Below are positions 13,007 through 22,702 of a stretch of 40,494 nucleotides of DNA, one piece after another. The DNA is from Mycolicibacterium agri. Lineage in GTDB: Bacteria > Actinomycetota > Actinomycetes > Mycobacteriales > Mycobacteriaceae. The notes beneath the pieces are model-generated. The model was not told where the DNA came from, did no database searches, and worked only from the letters and a program-made list of their open reading frames with translations. How positions within the stretch are numbered: position 1 is the first letter of the stretch; every line of letters begins with the position of its first letter. The DNA lies in contig NZ_PDCP01000051.1 in the NCBI RefSeq assembly GCF_002553505.1, positions 1 through 40,494 on the forward strand, read 5' to 3'. A program made the position numbers and the translations under genes.

Positions 13007-13861
13007 TTAGTTCCTCGTCAGCAGACCCGAATCCCTGATGGCCTCGGCCAACGGCTCGAGCACCGCGGGCGTGTGCGGCGGGGGCAGATAGACGATCGCG
13101 AGGTCCAGCCCCTCGTTGCCCAGCCCCGCGGCCTCGTCGATCACCTTGCCGTAGTCCAGGTCCGGCTCCAGGCGCACGTGCGACGACAGCGTGATCTCCT
13201 TCGGGTCGCGGCCGATGTCGGCGCAGCGCGCGGCCAGCACGTCACGCTTGCGGGCGAACTCCTCGGGCGTCCCACCGGCGAAGTTCCAGTGGTCGGCGTA
13301 GCGCGCGGTCAGCGGCAGTGTGCGCTTCTCCCCGCTGCCGCCGATGCAGATCGGCGGGTGGGGCTGTTGTGGGCCCTTCGGCTCGTTACGCGCGTCCTTG
13401 AGTTGGTAGTACTTGCCGTCGAAGGTGGTCGATTCCTTGGTCAGCAGGCTGATGAGCACCTCGCACGCCTCCTCGAAGCGGTCGAAGCGCTCCTTGATGG
13501 AGCCGAGTTCGATGCCGTAGGCGCCGGACTCCTCCTCGTTCCAGCCCGCGCCGATGCCGAGCTCGAGCCTGCCGTCGGAGATGATGTCAAGCGCAGCAGC
13601 CATATTCGCGAGGACGGCCGGATGGCGGTAGTGAATGCCGGTGACCAGCACGCCGACCCGAAGACGCTTGGTGGCCTGGGCGAGCGCCGTCAGCGTCGTC
13701 CAACCCTCCAGACACGGGCCGGTGGGGTCGGAGAAGATCGGGTAGAAGTGGTCGAACGTCCAGCCGGACTCGAAGATGTCGATATTGTCGGCCGCCTGCC
13801 AAACGGCAAGCAAGTCACGCCAGGCGGTGTTCTGCGGGGAAGTCTTGAAAGCGAATCGCAC
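13007..13861 (-). CDS. LLM-class F420-dependent oxidoreductase
   Basis: 284-residue luciferase-like TIM-barrel protein that probably uses coenzyme F420, as most mycobacterial members do. Visible family segments: ESGWTFDHFYPIF near residue 30, LRVGVLVTGIHYRHPAVLAN near 67, ISDGRLELGIGAGWNEEE near 93 and PPICIGGSGEKRTLPLTARY near 170. Substrate unknown. The ATG start and the length fit the family. It lies alone on the minus strand, 48 bp from the antiporter stop, and could be the last gene of that transcript. There is no sign of truncation. Confidence 0.88.
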   Translation of the reverse strand: MRFAFKTSPQNTAWRDLLAVWQAADNIDIFESGWTFDHFYPIFSDPTGPCLEGWTTLTALAQATKRLRVGVLVTGIHYRHPAVLANMAAALDIISDGRLELGIGAGWNEEESGAYGIELGSIKERFDRFEEACEVLISLLTKESTTFDGKYYQLKDARNEPKGPQQPHPPICIGGSGEKRTLPLTARYADHWNFAGGTPEEFARKRDVLAARCADIGRDPKEITLSSHVRLEPDLDYGKVIDEAAGLGNEGLDLAIVYLPPPHTPAVLEPLAEAIRDSGLLTRN

Positions 13862-13909
13862 TGAACTGATCGTAGTCGCGCTTTTCTGGTCGCGCGCTGT
13901 GAGCGAGGG

Positions 13910-15406
<1,497 letters not shown>

Positions 15407-15518
15407 TTCACACCGCAGTTAACCAGTACGGCCGCGCATGGGTCACTATGACCTTGTGTTGCGAATCAGGAGGCGGCCACAGGAGGAGGCTCCGAGCCCC
15501 GCCGATGAGCACCCGACG

Positions 15519-16199
15519 ATGCGCATCGGCATCGCCGGCGCCGGGGCCATCGGCCGGTCCGTCGCCCTTGAACTGCTCGCCTACGGGCACAAGGTCTTAT
15601 TGATCGAGCAGAACGTTCGGCACTACGAACCACACACGGTGCCCGGCGCCGACTGGCTGTTGGCCGACGCCTGCGAGTTGACCTCGCTGGAAGAGGCCGG
15701 GCTGCAGCTGTGCGACGTGGTGATCGCAGCCACCGGCGACGACAAGGTGAACCTCGCGGCCTCGCTGCTGGCCAAGACGGAGTTCGGTGTGCCACGGGTG
15801 GTGGCGCGGGTTAACGACGCGCGCAACGAGTGGTTGTTCAACGAGGCATGGGGCGTCGACCTGGCGGTGTCGGCGCCACGCGCGCTGGTGGCCGCGATCG
15901 AGGGCGCTATCGACATCGGGCACATGGTGCGGCTGATGGAGTTGCGCCAGGGCCAGGTCAGCCTGGCCAAACTGCGACTGCCCGAAGACGATCCGATGGT
16001 CGGCAAGCGGGTGCGTGACCTCACGATGGCGGAGAACACCGCGCTGGCCATCATCGTGCGCGAGGGCGGGGTGCTGCTGCCCAAGCCCGACGACGTGCTC
16101 GAGGCCAACGACGAGATGCTGTTCTTCGTCGGCGGCGGAGTCGAGGACCAGGTGCGGGCGCTCGTCAACGGCGCGACGAAGCCGCTGCCGAACCGATGA
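15519..16199 (+). CDS. TrkA-family potassium transport regulator (RCK protein)
   Basis: 226 residues with the two-part RCK layout. The Rossmann nucleotide-binding domain begins GAGAIGRSVALELL with an acidic residue at the end of the second strand (LLIEQN) and has VIAATGDDKVNLAASLLAK further on. A TrkA_C domain follows from about residue 140 (LRLPEDDPMVGKRVRDL to DEMLFFVGG). Similar to mycobacterial CeoB/CeoC-type cytosolic K+ uptake regulators. ATG 15519 is chosen because the fold starts at MRIGIAGAGAIG; 27 earlier in-frame codons are of low complexity. No TrkH/KtrB pore gene is adjacent, so it may serve the divergent antiporter or a pore elsewhere. Confidence 0.88.
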   Translation: MRIGIAGAGAIGRSVALELLAYGHKVLLIEQNVRHYEPHTVPGADWLLADACELTSLEEAGLQLCDVVIAATGDDKVNLAASLLAKTEFGVPRVVARVNDARNEWLFNEAWGVDLAVSAPRALVAAIEGAIDIGHMVRLMELRQGQVSLAKLRLPEDDPMVGKRVRDLTMAENTALAIIVREGGVLLPKPDDVLEANDEMLFFVGGGVEDQVRALVNGATKPLPNR

Positions 16200-16240
16200 A
16201 TCACCGATGAGTTCGCGTGGTAGCGCCGGTCAGTACTTGC

Positions 16241-16810
16241 ATGATTGAACTGACCCCAGCCTGTCAGCGCACAGCGGACGTGCTCGCCTGCGTCAAAGAC
16301 GACCAACTCGGCCTGTCCACACCGTGCGAAAGAATGCCTCTGGACGCGTTGATCGCGCACATCGGCGGTCTCTGTCTGGCCTTCGAGGCCGCCGCGGGCA
16401 AGGAGTTCGGCCCGCTGACCGACACCCCGCCCGCCGACGATGCCGCAATCGACGCGGACTGGCGCACCGCCTACCCACAGCGGCTGGCCGCGCTCGCCCT
16501 CGCGTGGAAGAACCCCGCCGCATGGGCGGGCATGACCCGCGCGGGTGGCGTCGAACTGCCCGCCGAGGTGATGGGCAACGTCGCGCTGGCCGAGGTCGTC
16601 ATCCACGGCTGGGATGTCGCCCGTGTGATCGGCGAGCCCTACGACGTGGACGCGGCGACGCTGCAGGCCTGCCTGGCTTACCTCGCACAGTTCGACCCCG
16701 CAGGCACCCAAGGGATGTTCGGACCTGCGGTGCCGATCGCCGACGACGCGCCTGCACTCGACCGGGTCGTCGCCCTGAGCGGACGGGACCCGGCTTGGCG
16801 GGTGCCGTAA
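16241..16810 (+). CDS. TIGR03086-type DinB-fold / maleylpyruvate isomerase-like protein
   Basis: 189-residue four-helix metal-binding protein of the DinB/MDMPI superfamily common in mycothiol-making actinobacteria. The typical opening LTPACQRTADVLACVKDDQL with STPCERMPLDALIAHIGG, and the GNVALAEVVIHGWDVAR motif supplying metal-ligand His residues, are both visible. Such proteins use or detoxify through mycothiol in some cases; the substrate here is unknown. ATG 16241 is preferred over GTG 16217 because the fold begins at residue 2 of this start. It precedes the PHP gene by 17 bp and they may be cotranscribed. Confidence 0.82.
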   Translation: MIELTPACQRTADVLACVKDDQLGLSTPCERMPLDALIAHIGGLCLAFEAAAGKEFGPLTDTPPADDAAIDADWRTAYPQRLAALALAWKNPAAWAGMTRAGGVELPAEVMGNVALAEVVIHGWDVARVIGEPYDVDAATLQACLAYLAQFDPAGTQGMFGPAVPIADDAPALDRVVALSGRDPAWRVP

Positions 16811-16827
16811 GCGGGCACACTGGAGTC

Positions 16828-17832
16828 ATGGACCCCGTCGTCGCGCTGCGCCAGATTGCGTACTACAAGGACCGGGCACGCGAGGAACCGCGGCGGGTGA
16901 TGGCCTACCGCAAGGCCGCCGACATCGTTGAAGCGCTCAGCGACGCCGAGCGTGAACGCCATGGCGCCGCGAACAGCTGGCAGACGCTGCCGGGCATCGG
17001 ACCGAAGACGGCGAAGGTGATCGCGCAGGCGTGGGCCGGTCGCGAGCCCGACGCCCTCGTCGAATTGCGTTCGAACGTCCAGGATCTCGGCGGCGGTGAC
17101 GTGCGGGCGGCGTTGCGGGGCGATCTGCATGTGCACTCCAACTGGTCGGACGGGTCCGCGCCGATCGAGGAAATGATGCTGGCCGCAAAGGATTTGGGCC
17201 ACGAGTACTGCGCGCTGACCGATCACTCGCCGCGGCTGACGATCGCCAACGGGCTGTCGCCGGAGCGGCTGCGGCGCCAGCTCGACGTGATCGACGAGCT
17301 CCGCGAGAAGGTGGCGCCGATGCGGATCCTGACCGGCATCGAGGTCGACATCCTCGAGGACGGCTCGCTGGACCAGGACCCCGAGCTTCTCGAGCGGCTC
17401 GATGTCGTCGTGGCCAGCGTGCACTCCAAGCTGGCGATGGATGCGCCCGCGATGACACGACGGATGATCAAGGCGGTGGAGAACCCGCACACCGACGTCC
17501 TCGGCCACTGCACGGGCCGACTCGTGACGGGTGGGCGGGGCATGCGACCGGAGTCGAAGTTCGACGCCGAGAAGGTGTTCACCGCATGCCGCGACAACGG
17601 CACCGCGGTGGAGATCAACTCGCGACCCGAGCGGCGCGACCCGCCGACGCGGCTGCTGAACCTGGCGCTGGAGATCGGCTGCGTGTTCTCGATCGACACC
17701 GACTCGCACGCCCCGGGCCAGCTGGACTTCCTCGGCTACGGCGCGCAGCGGGCGCTGGACGCCGAAGTGCCCGTCGACCGGATCGTCAACACATGGCCCG
17801 CCGACAAACTGCTGGAGTGGGCGGCGTCCTAG
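16828..17832 (+). CDS. helix-hairpin-helix plus PHP phosphoesterase protein (Rv3856c-like)
   Basis: 334 residues. The N-terminal about 80 residues contain a helix-hairpin-helix (WQTLPGIGPKTAKVIAQAWA). A PHP metal-dependent phosphoesterase domain follows with its motifs in order: DLHVHSNWSDGS, ALTDHSPRL, TGIEVDIL, VVASVHSKL, DVLGHCTGRL, EINSRPERRDPP and SIDTDSHAPGQLD. The layout is that of the C-terminal half of bacterial PolX without the polymerase domain. It probably acts on DNA or a nucleotide, but the substrate is unknown. It is convergent with dinB3 with stops 10 bp apart, in a pairing that suggests a DNA-repair setting. ATG 16828 begins the homologous region. Confidence 0.88.
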   Translation: MDPVVALRQIAYYKDRAREEPRRVMAYRKAADIVEALSDAERERHGAANSWQTLPGIGPKTAKVIAQAWAGREPDALVELRSNVQDLGGGDVRAALRGDLHVHSNWSDGSAPIEEMMLAAKDLGHEYCALTDHSPRLTIANGLSPERLRRQLDVIDELREKVAPMRILTGIEVDILEDGSLDQDPELLERLDVVVASVHSKLAMDAPAMTRRMIKAVENPHTDVLGHCTGRLVTGGRGMRPESKFDAEKVFTACRDNGTAVEINSRPERRDPPTRLLNLALEIGCVFSIDTDSHAPGQLDFLGYGAQRALDAEVPVDRIVNTWPADKLLEWAAS

Positions 17833-17842
17833 TCAGTCCTAG

Positions 17843-19066
17843 TCAGTCGGGCAGGTGCGGCATCTCGAGGCCAGGATCGCGCCCGACGAGCACGCCGCGG
17901 GTGATCGCCGAATTGCCGTAGCGCTTGCGCACCTTGTCGACGGCGTCGTCGAGCGCAACGGTGTCGGCGTGTTCCTCGTAGGGCAGCTCCAGCTGCTGCG
18001 CCCCGTCGCGGTCGATGTTGGACACCGCGAAACCGATCAGCGTCAGCCCGCGCTCGGCGATCAGCGGAGCGGCGGCCGCGACGAGATCGCGTGCGGCGGC
18101 GAGGATCACGTCGGTCGACGCGGTGGCCCTGGCCATGGTGTGCGACCGGGTGGCGCGGCCGAAGTCGTCAAACCTCAACCGCAGCACCACCGTTCGCGCC
18201 GTGCGTCCGGCGTTGCGCATGCGGCGGGTGATGCGGTCGATCAGGTTGACCACGACGGCGTCGATCTCGGCCGCCGACATCGTGTTGCCGCGGCGGCCGA
18301 GCGCGCGTTGCGCACCGACCGAGTGGCGGCGCACGCCGGTGACCACGCGGCGGCGATCGATGTTGCGGGACAACGCGAACAACCGGCACCCCATCGCGTG
18401 ACCGACGAGTGAGCACAGTGTCGACTCGCTGAGTTCGGCCACGTCGGCGACGGTCTCGATGCCGTAGGTGTGCAGCTTCTCGGCGGTCTTGGCGCCGACA
18501 CCCCAGAGCCGGCGTACCGGCAGCGGATGCAGGAACGCCAGTTCACGGTCGGGCGGCACGAGCAGCAGGCCGTCGGGCTTGGCCTCCTGGCTGGCGACCT
18601 TGGCGAGGAATTTGGTGCGGGCGATGCCGACGGTGATGGGCAGGCCGACGCGGTCGCGCACCTGGGCGCGTAGCCGCGCGGCGATCTCGACGGGCGTGCC
18701 CGCGATGCGGCGCAGCCCGGCAACGTCGAGGAAGGCCTCGTCCACCGACAGTGGTTCGACCAGCGGTGTGGTGTCGCGGAACACCTCGAAGACCGCGTCG
18801 CTTGCCTCGGAGTAGGCCGACATGCGCGGCGGCACGACCAACGCGTGCGGGCACAGCTGCCGGGCCTGGCGCCCGCCCATCGCAGTGCGCACGCCGTAGG
18901 CCTTGGCCTCATAGCTCGCCGCGAGCACGACGCCGCCGCCGACGATGACCGGCCTGCCGCGCAGCGCGGGATCGTCGCGCTGCTCGACCGAGGCATAGAA
19001 CGAGTCGAGGTCGGCGTGCAGGATCGTGGCGTCCGCCGTCGGCGCCGTTGATGCAACCCGGACCAC
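17843..19066 (-). CDS. dinB3: Y-family DNA polymerase IV, DinB3 type
   Basis: 407-residue translesion polymerase. Catalytic motifs: LHADLDSFYASVEQ near residue 16 and LSVDEAFLDVAG near 107 (Mg-binding carboxylates). A steric-gate-type aromatic follows in DSFYAS, the helix-hairpin-helix in LPVRRLWGVGAKTAEKL, and a beta-clamp binding motif QQLELPY near residue 371. Its neighbours (ethR/ethA on one side) match the dinB3 locus I recall from M. smegmatis, hence the symbol. The GTG start at 19066 has no upstream ribosome site and coincides with a LexA-box-like palindrome, which would fit a leaderless mRNA. Full length, no defect seen. Confidence 0.88.
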   Translation of the reverse strand: MVRVASTAPTADATILHADLDSFYASVEQRDDPALRGRPVIVGGGVVLAASYEAKAYGVRTAMGGRQARQLCPHALVVPPRMSAYSEASDAVFEVFRDTTPLVEPLSVDEAFLDVAGLRRIAGTPVEIAARLRAQVRDRVGLPITVGIARTKFLAKVASQEAKPDGLLLVPPDRELAFLHPLPVRRLWGVGAKTAEKLHTYGIETVADVAELSESTLCSLVGHAMGCRLFALSRNIDRRRVVTGVRRHSVGAQRALGRRGNTMSAAEIDAVVVNLIDRITRRMRNAGRTARTVVLRLRFDDFGRATRSHTMARATASTDVILAAARDLVAAAAPLIAERGLTLIGFAVSNIDRDGAQQLELPYEEHADTVALDDAVDKVRKRYGNSAITRGVLVGRDPGLEMPHLPD

Positions 19067-19079
19067 GAACGTATGTTCG
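19066..19079 (-). promoter_or_regulatory. LexA/SOS-box-like palindrome at dinB3 start
   Basis: CGAACGTATGTTCG: half-sites CGAAC and GTTCG around a 4 bp centre, matching the actinobacterial LexA consensus TCGAAC-N4-GTTCGA at all but the outermost base of each arm. It directly abuts and includes the first base of the dinB3 GTG. LexA bound here would block a leaderless promoter. Confidence 0.65.
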
Positions 19080-19106
19080 CATCAGGGTCCGACGCGGGAC
19101 CAGGCT

Positions 19107-19748
19107 TTAGGGCGCTGTGCCGTAGATTGCGTTCAACCAGATGTGCACCAGGTTGTCGAGCACGCGCTCGTCGGCCAGAGCCGGCTTCTGACCGGCGAAG
19201 GCGGCGGTCATCACGGCCTCGTTGAGCAGATTCAACGACGTGGCCAGTTCGCGCGCCGGGATGTGGTCGGGCGCCTCCCCGCGGGCCCGCACCGCCTCGA
19301 TCACCTCGGTGGTCTGGTCGATGTTGGTCTGCATGAACTCCGCCCACTTTTTGCGGGCTTCGGAGTTGGTGTATTTGGCCACCGACCAGGGCGCGGCCAG
19401 CGCCTGGTGCGAGTGGAATGTCGAGTAGTACACGCCGATGGCGGCCCGCCAGAACTCGGCACGATCGTTGGGCGGATTCGCCACCAGGGCCTCGCGGGCT
19501 GCATCCGCCTCGGCCATGACCCGGTCCATCAGGGTGAGCAGGACGGCATCCTTGGACGGGAAATAGAAGTAGAACGTCGGCCGGGAGATTCCCGCCCCTT
19601 TGGCCAGGTCATCGACGGAGATGTCGGCCAGCGGGCGTTGCGCGAGCAGCCGCTCTGCGGTCGCCAGAATCGCCAGCTCACGGTCGTCGCCGGAGGGGCG
19701 GGCAGCCCGGCGGCCCCGGGCTAAGCGGGGGTGGCTGGCGGTCGTCAC
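19107..19748 (-). CDS. ethR: TetR-family repressor EthR
   Basis: 213 residues. Residues 10-60 carry the DNA-binding domain almost word for word as in M. tuberculosis EthR: RPSGDDRELAILATAERLL, DISVDDLAKGAGISRPTFYF and YFPSKDAVLLTLMDR. The ligand-binding helical domain is more diverged but ends with LDNLVHIWLNAIYG as in EthR. It represses the divergent ethA. GTG 19748 is chosen over the upstream ATG at 19784 because it matches the EthR N-terminus (TTAS...RGRRAARPSGDD) and leaves the operator intact, giving a 76 bp intergenic region like that in M. tuberculosis. Confidence 0.93.
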   Translation of the reverse strand: MTTASHPRLARGRRAARPSGDDRELAILATAERLLAQRPLADISVDDLAKGAGISRPTFYFYFPSKDAVLLTLMDRVMAEADAAREALVANPPNDRAEFWRAAIGVYYSTFHSHQALAAPWSVAKYTNSEARKKWAEFMQTNIDQTTEVIEAVRARGEAPDHIPARELATSLNLLNEAVMTAAFAGQKPALADERVLDNLVHIWLNAIYGTAP

Positions 19749-19765
19749 AGCAGAAACTTTACACG

Positions 19766-19815
19766 GTGTCGAATTTGTCGACACACTGTTGACTTATTCG
19801 ACACCGCGTTGATAG
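19766..19815. promoter_or_regulatory. EthR operator between ethR and ethA
   Basis: Three TCGA(C/A)-type repeats (GTGTCGA at 19766, GTCGACAC at 19777-19784, TCGACAC at 19798-19804) separated by TGTTGAC and CGTTGATAGC. The layout follows the 55 bp M. tuberculosis EthR operator, to which several dimers bind cooperatively. It would control both divergent genes. ethA lacks a ribosome site between the operator and its ATG, suggesting a very short leader. Confidence 0.85.
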
Positions 19816-19824
19816 CTTTACATC

Positions 19825-21300
19825 ATGACCGAATTTGTCGACGTGATCATCGTCGGAGCCGGCATCTCCGGCATCAGCGCCGCGTGGCACCTGCAGCAGC
19901 GGTGTCCCGACAAGAGCTACGTCATCCTCGAGCGCCGGGACAACCTCGGCGGCACCTGGGACCTGTTCAAGTACCCGGGCCTGCGCTCCGACTCCGACAT
20001 GTACACGCTCGGCTTCCGTTTCAAGCCCTATCTGTCCGAGCAGGCCATCGCCGAAGGCCCATCGATCCTGAACTACCTGAAGGAGGCGGCGGCCGAGAAC
20101 GGCATCGACAAGCACATGCGGTTCGGCCAGAACGTGGTCGCCGCCGACTGGTCCGACGCCGACAATCGGTGGACTCTGCGGGTGGAAGCCGACGGGCAGC
20201 AGCGCGAGATCGCCTGCTCGTTTGTGATCGGCTGCACCGGCTACTACAACTACGACGAGGGCTACCTGCCCGAGTTCGCCGGGGCCGACGACTTCGAAGG
20301 CCAGATCGTGCACCCGCAGCACTGGCCCGAGGATCTCGACTACCAGGGCAAGAAGATCGTCGTCATCGGCAGCGGCGCCACCGCCGTCACCCTGATCCCC
20401 GCGCTGATCGCGTCCGGCTCCGGGCATGTGACGATGCTGCAGCGCTCGCCGACCTACATCGCAGCGATGCCGGACAAGGACCCGTTCGTGGCCAAGGTCA
20501 GCAAGGTGCTGCCGGAGAAGGCGGCCTATGCGGCGACGCGCTGGAAGGCGATCATCCAGGCCACGGTGCAGTACCAGATCGCCAGGAAGTTCCCCAACTT
20601 CTTCAAGAACGCTCTGCGCAAGATGGGCGAGCGCAGGCTGCCAGAAGACTTCGACTGGGACAAACACTTCACGCCGACCTACAAGCCGTGGGACCAGCGA
20701 GTGTGCCTGGCGCCCAACGGCGACCTGTTCAAGGCCATCCGCAAAGGCAAGGCCGACGTGGTCACCGACACCATCGACCGGTTCACCACCACGGGCATCA
20801 AGCTGACGTCAGGCGAAGAGCTCCACGCCGACATCATCGTCACCGCAACCGGTTTGAACATGCAACTGCTTGGCGGGCTGGAACCGACCAAGAACGGCGA
20901 GCCGATCGACCTGCCGTCGTTGATGACCTACAAGGGCTGCATGTTCTCGGGCATCCCGAACTTCGTGATGACGTTCGGCTACACCAACGCCTCGTGGACG
21001 CTGAAGGCCGACCTGGTCTCCGAGTTCACCTGCCGGCTGCTGAACTACATGGACGACAACGGGTTTGACCGTGTCGAGCCGCAGCATCCCGGCGATGCGG
21101 TGGACGAGATGCCGTTCATGGACTTCTCACCGGGCTACTTCAAGCGCGCCGAGCATCTGTTGCCGAAGTCGGGTTCGCGCGCACCGTGGCGGCTCAAGCA
21201 GAACTACCTCTTCGACATGCGGATGATCCGCTACGGCAAGGTCGACGAAGAGTCGCTGCATTTCACCAAACACCGTGCGCCCGTGGCGGCTTCGGTCTGA
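19825..21300 (+). CDS. ethA: FAD-containing Baeyer-Villiger monooxygenase EthA
   Basis: 491 residues, NADPH- and O2-dependent; in M. tuberculosis the orthologue activates ethionamide. Motifs: FAD-binding GAGISGISAAWHLQ at residue 11; YPGLRSDSDMYTLGF; the monooxygenase fingerprint region around HPQHWPEDLDY; NADPH-binding VIGSGATAVTLIPAL near 180; ATGLNMQLLGG near 335; C-terminal SWTLKADLVSEFTCRLLNYM shared with EthA. Length and N-terminus agree with EthA, and the divergent EthR with its operator supports orthology. The natural substrate is unknown; mycolate-related roles have been proposed for the family. Confidence 0.94.
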   Translation: MTEFVDVIIVGAGISGISAAWHLQQRCPDKSYVILERRDNLGGTWDLFKYPGLRSDSDMYTLGFRFKPYLSEQAIAEGPSILNYLKEAAAENGIDKHMRFGQNVVAADWSDADNRWTLRVEADGQQREIACSFVIGCTGYYNYDEGYLPEFAGADDFEGQIVHPQHWPEDLDYQGKKIVVIGSGATAVTLIPALIASGSGHVTMLQRSPTYIAAMPDKDPFVAKVSKVLPEKAAYAATRWKAIIQATVQYQIARKFPNFFKNALRKMGERRLPEDFDWDKHFTPTYKPWDQRVCLAPNGDLFKAIRKGKADVVTDTIDRFTTTGIKLTSGEELHADIIVTATGLNMQLLGGLEPTKNGEPIDLPSLMTYKGCMFSGIPNFVMTFGYTNASWTLKADLVSEFTCRLLNYMDDNGFDRVEPQHPGDAVDEMPFMDFSPGYFKRAEHLLPKSGSRAPWRLKQNYLFDMRMIRYGKVDEESLHFTKHRAPVAASV

Positions 21301-21339
21301 CGGAGATCTAGCCGTAGGGGCTCCTCGTGCTCCCGTCTA

Positions 21340-21404
21340 CCCGCGAAACGGAATCCTCGCAGCGGAAGTGCGAGAAGACGCCTGCGTAGGTTCCGTCTCG
21401 CGGG
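21340..21404. terminator. branched inverted repeat between convergent ethA and rraA
   Basis: Outer arms CCCGCGAAACGGAATCC (21340-21356) and GGTTCCGTCTCGCGGG (21389-21404) pair with one mismatch-type G-U position and one bulged T. Inside, CTCGCA (21356-21361) pairs with TGCGAG (21369-21374). The element ends 22 bp before the rraA stop. A two-way terminator is the simplest reading; a small dispersed repeat element is the alternative. Confidence 0.55.
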
Positions 21405-21426
21405 GGAGGTGCGCTGGGACCCACGC

Positions 21427-21909
21427 TCAGTCCGGGGCGACGACGACGATCCCGTCGTCGTCGCTGTAGGCGATGTGCCCCGGCACGAACACCACGCCCC
21501 CGAAGTCGACGGCGACGTCGCGCTGCCCCTCGCCGGTCTTGCCGCTCTTACGAGGGTTGGTGCCCAACGCCTTGATACCGATGTCGAGGGTGCGCAACGC
21601 CGCGGAGTCCCGTACCGCGCCGTTGATGATCAGCCCCGCCCAGCCGTTGTCGACGCCGAGGCCCGCGATGAGGTCGCCGACGAGTGCGGTGTGCAGGGAT
21701 CCGTCGCCGTCGACGACCAGCACCGCGCCGTTACCGGGTTCGGACAGAACCGATTTCAGCAGCGTGTTGTCCTCGAAGCACTTGACGGTGGTGATCGGTC
21801 CGGCGAACTGCGATCGGCCGCCGAACTGGCGCAGTTGCAGATCGCAGCTGCGCACGTCGGCGCCGATCTCGTCGACAAGGTCAGCCGTGGGACGCGGTTG
21901 AATGCTCAC
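21427..21909 (-). CDS. rraA: RraA-like protein (HMG/CHA aldolase fold)
   Basis: 160 residues of the RraA family, orthologous to Rv3853 (once misnamed MenG). Visible: TADLVDEIGADVRSCDLQLR, the GP(I)TTVKCFEDN strand and the conserved VVDGDGSLHTALVGDLIA and GLIINGAVRDSAAL segments. RraA proteins bind RNase E in enterobacteria, while related proteins are metal-dependent aldolases; which applies here is open. The GTG start overlaps the merR stop by 4 nt (GTGA), so the two are translationally coupled. Confidence 0.93.
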   Translation of the reverse strand: MSIQPRPTADLVDEIGADVRSCDLQLRQFGGRSQFAGPITTVKCFEDNTLLKSVLSEPGNGAVLVVDGDGSLHTALVGDLIAGLGVDNGWAGLIINGAVRDSAALRTLDIGIKALGTNPRKSGKTGEGQRDVAVDFGGVVFVPGHIAYSDDDGIVVVAPD

Positions 21910-22661
21910 CCGTCGATGCTAGCCACCACGATGTCGTGCACGTACTGCGCCAGGCCCGGTTCGGCGTCGTCGTAGTAGCGGGTGAACCGTTCGTCGGCGA
22001 GGTACATCTCGACCAGGCACCGGTGCATCTCGTCGCTGCAGTCGTAGTACCGCTCGATCGATGCGCGGTGCCTGGCGGCCAACTCGTTGGCGCGCTCCGA
22101 GCCGGGTGTGACGCCGGCGCGCTTGGCCTCGGCGAGTGCGTCGAGCAAGGCGTCATTCTCGGCCTTGATCCGGATCCAGTCCTCTTTGGTGAAGCTGGCT
22201 GCCCGCTGTTGCGACTGCTTCCAGGCGTCGGTGTCGCCCCACCGTTGCTCGGCTTCTGCGGCGTACTCCTCGCTGAAGGCGGTGGTGCCGAAGATCTCCA
22301 CCTGCTCCTCAGCCGTCAGCTGAATTCCCTTGCGGTGCGCGGACATTAGTTCCTCCACTGCCCTGATGGTGTCTTGAAGCCGGTCAACCTGCTCGGACAG
22401 CAGCGCATGCTGTCGCTGTAGGTGGGCGACCACATCGGCGTCCGGGTCGTCGAGCAGCGTGCGAATCTCGTCGAGTGGCATCCCGACCGACCGGTACACC
22501 AGTACGAGGTGCAGCCGCTCGATGTCGGCGTCGGTGTAGCCGCGGTATCCGGCAGGCGTGCGAACGCTCGGCACCACCAGGCCGATGTGGTCGTAGTGGT
22601 GCAGGGTGCGAACGGAGACCCCCGTCAGGGCGGCTACCGCACCAACCGTTTTGGCGTCCAT
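21906..22661 (-). CDS. MerR-family regulator with TipAS-type ligand domain
   Basis: 251 residues: winged HTH of the MerR type (VGAVAALTGVSVRTLHHYDH, then YRGYTDADIERL), a dimerisation helix (residues 75-115) and a C-terminal TipAS antibiotic-recognition domain (EEYAAEAEQRWGDTDAWKQS to LADERFTRYYDDAEPGLAQY). TipA-like proteins sense thiopeptide and other drugs and activate efflux genes. It is translated into rraA with a GTGA overlap, and its promoter shows a MerR-type operator, so self-regulation is likely. Whether rraA is part of the response is an inference from coupling. Confidence 0.9.
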   Translation of the reverse strand: MDAKTVGAVAALTGVSVRTLHHYDHIGLVVPSVRTPAGYRGYTDADIERLHLVLVYRSVGMPLDEIRTLLDDPDADVVAHLQRQHALLSEQVDRLQDTIRAVEELMSAHRKGIQLTAEEQVEIFGTTAFSEEYAAEAEQRWGDTDAWKQSQQRAASFTKEDWIRIKAENDALLDALAEAKRAGVTPGSERANELAARHRASIERYYDCSDEMHRCLVEMYLADERFTRYYDDAEPGLAQYVHDIVVASIDG

Positions 22662-22667
22662 GAAGCC

Positions 22668-22698
22668 ACTATCAACCCTGACGCCGCGTGAGGGTCAA
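22668..22698 (-). promoter_or_regulatory. MerR-type promoter/operator for the TipA-like regulator
   Basis: On the minus strand -35 TTGACC (22693-22698) and -10 GATAGT (22668-22673) are separated by 19 bp, the lengthened spacer of MerR-controlled promoters. An imperfect dyad fills it: TTGACCCTCACGC against the complement TCAACCCTGACGC, 10 of 13 matching. It begins 5 bp from the hns stop. Confidence 0.7.
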
Positions 22699-22702
22699 GT
22701 TG

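Noticed and set aside
19749..19784. Longer EthR start at ATG 19784
   Set aside because: It would run through the operator and adds residues absent from EthR.
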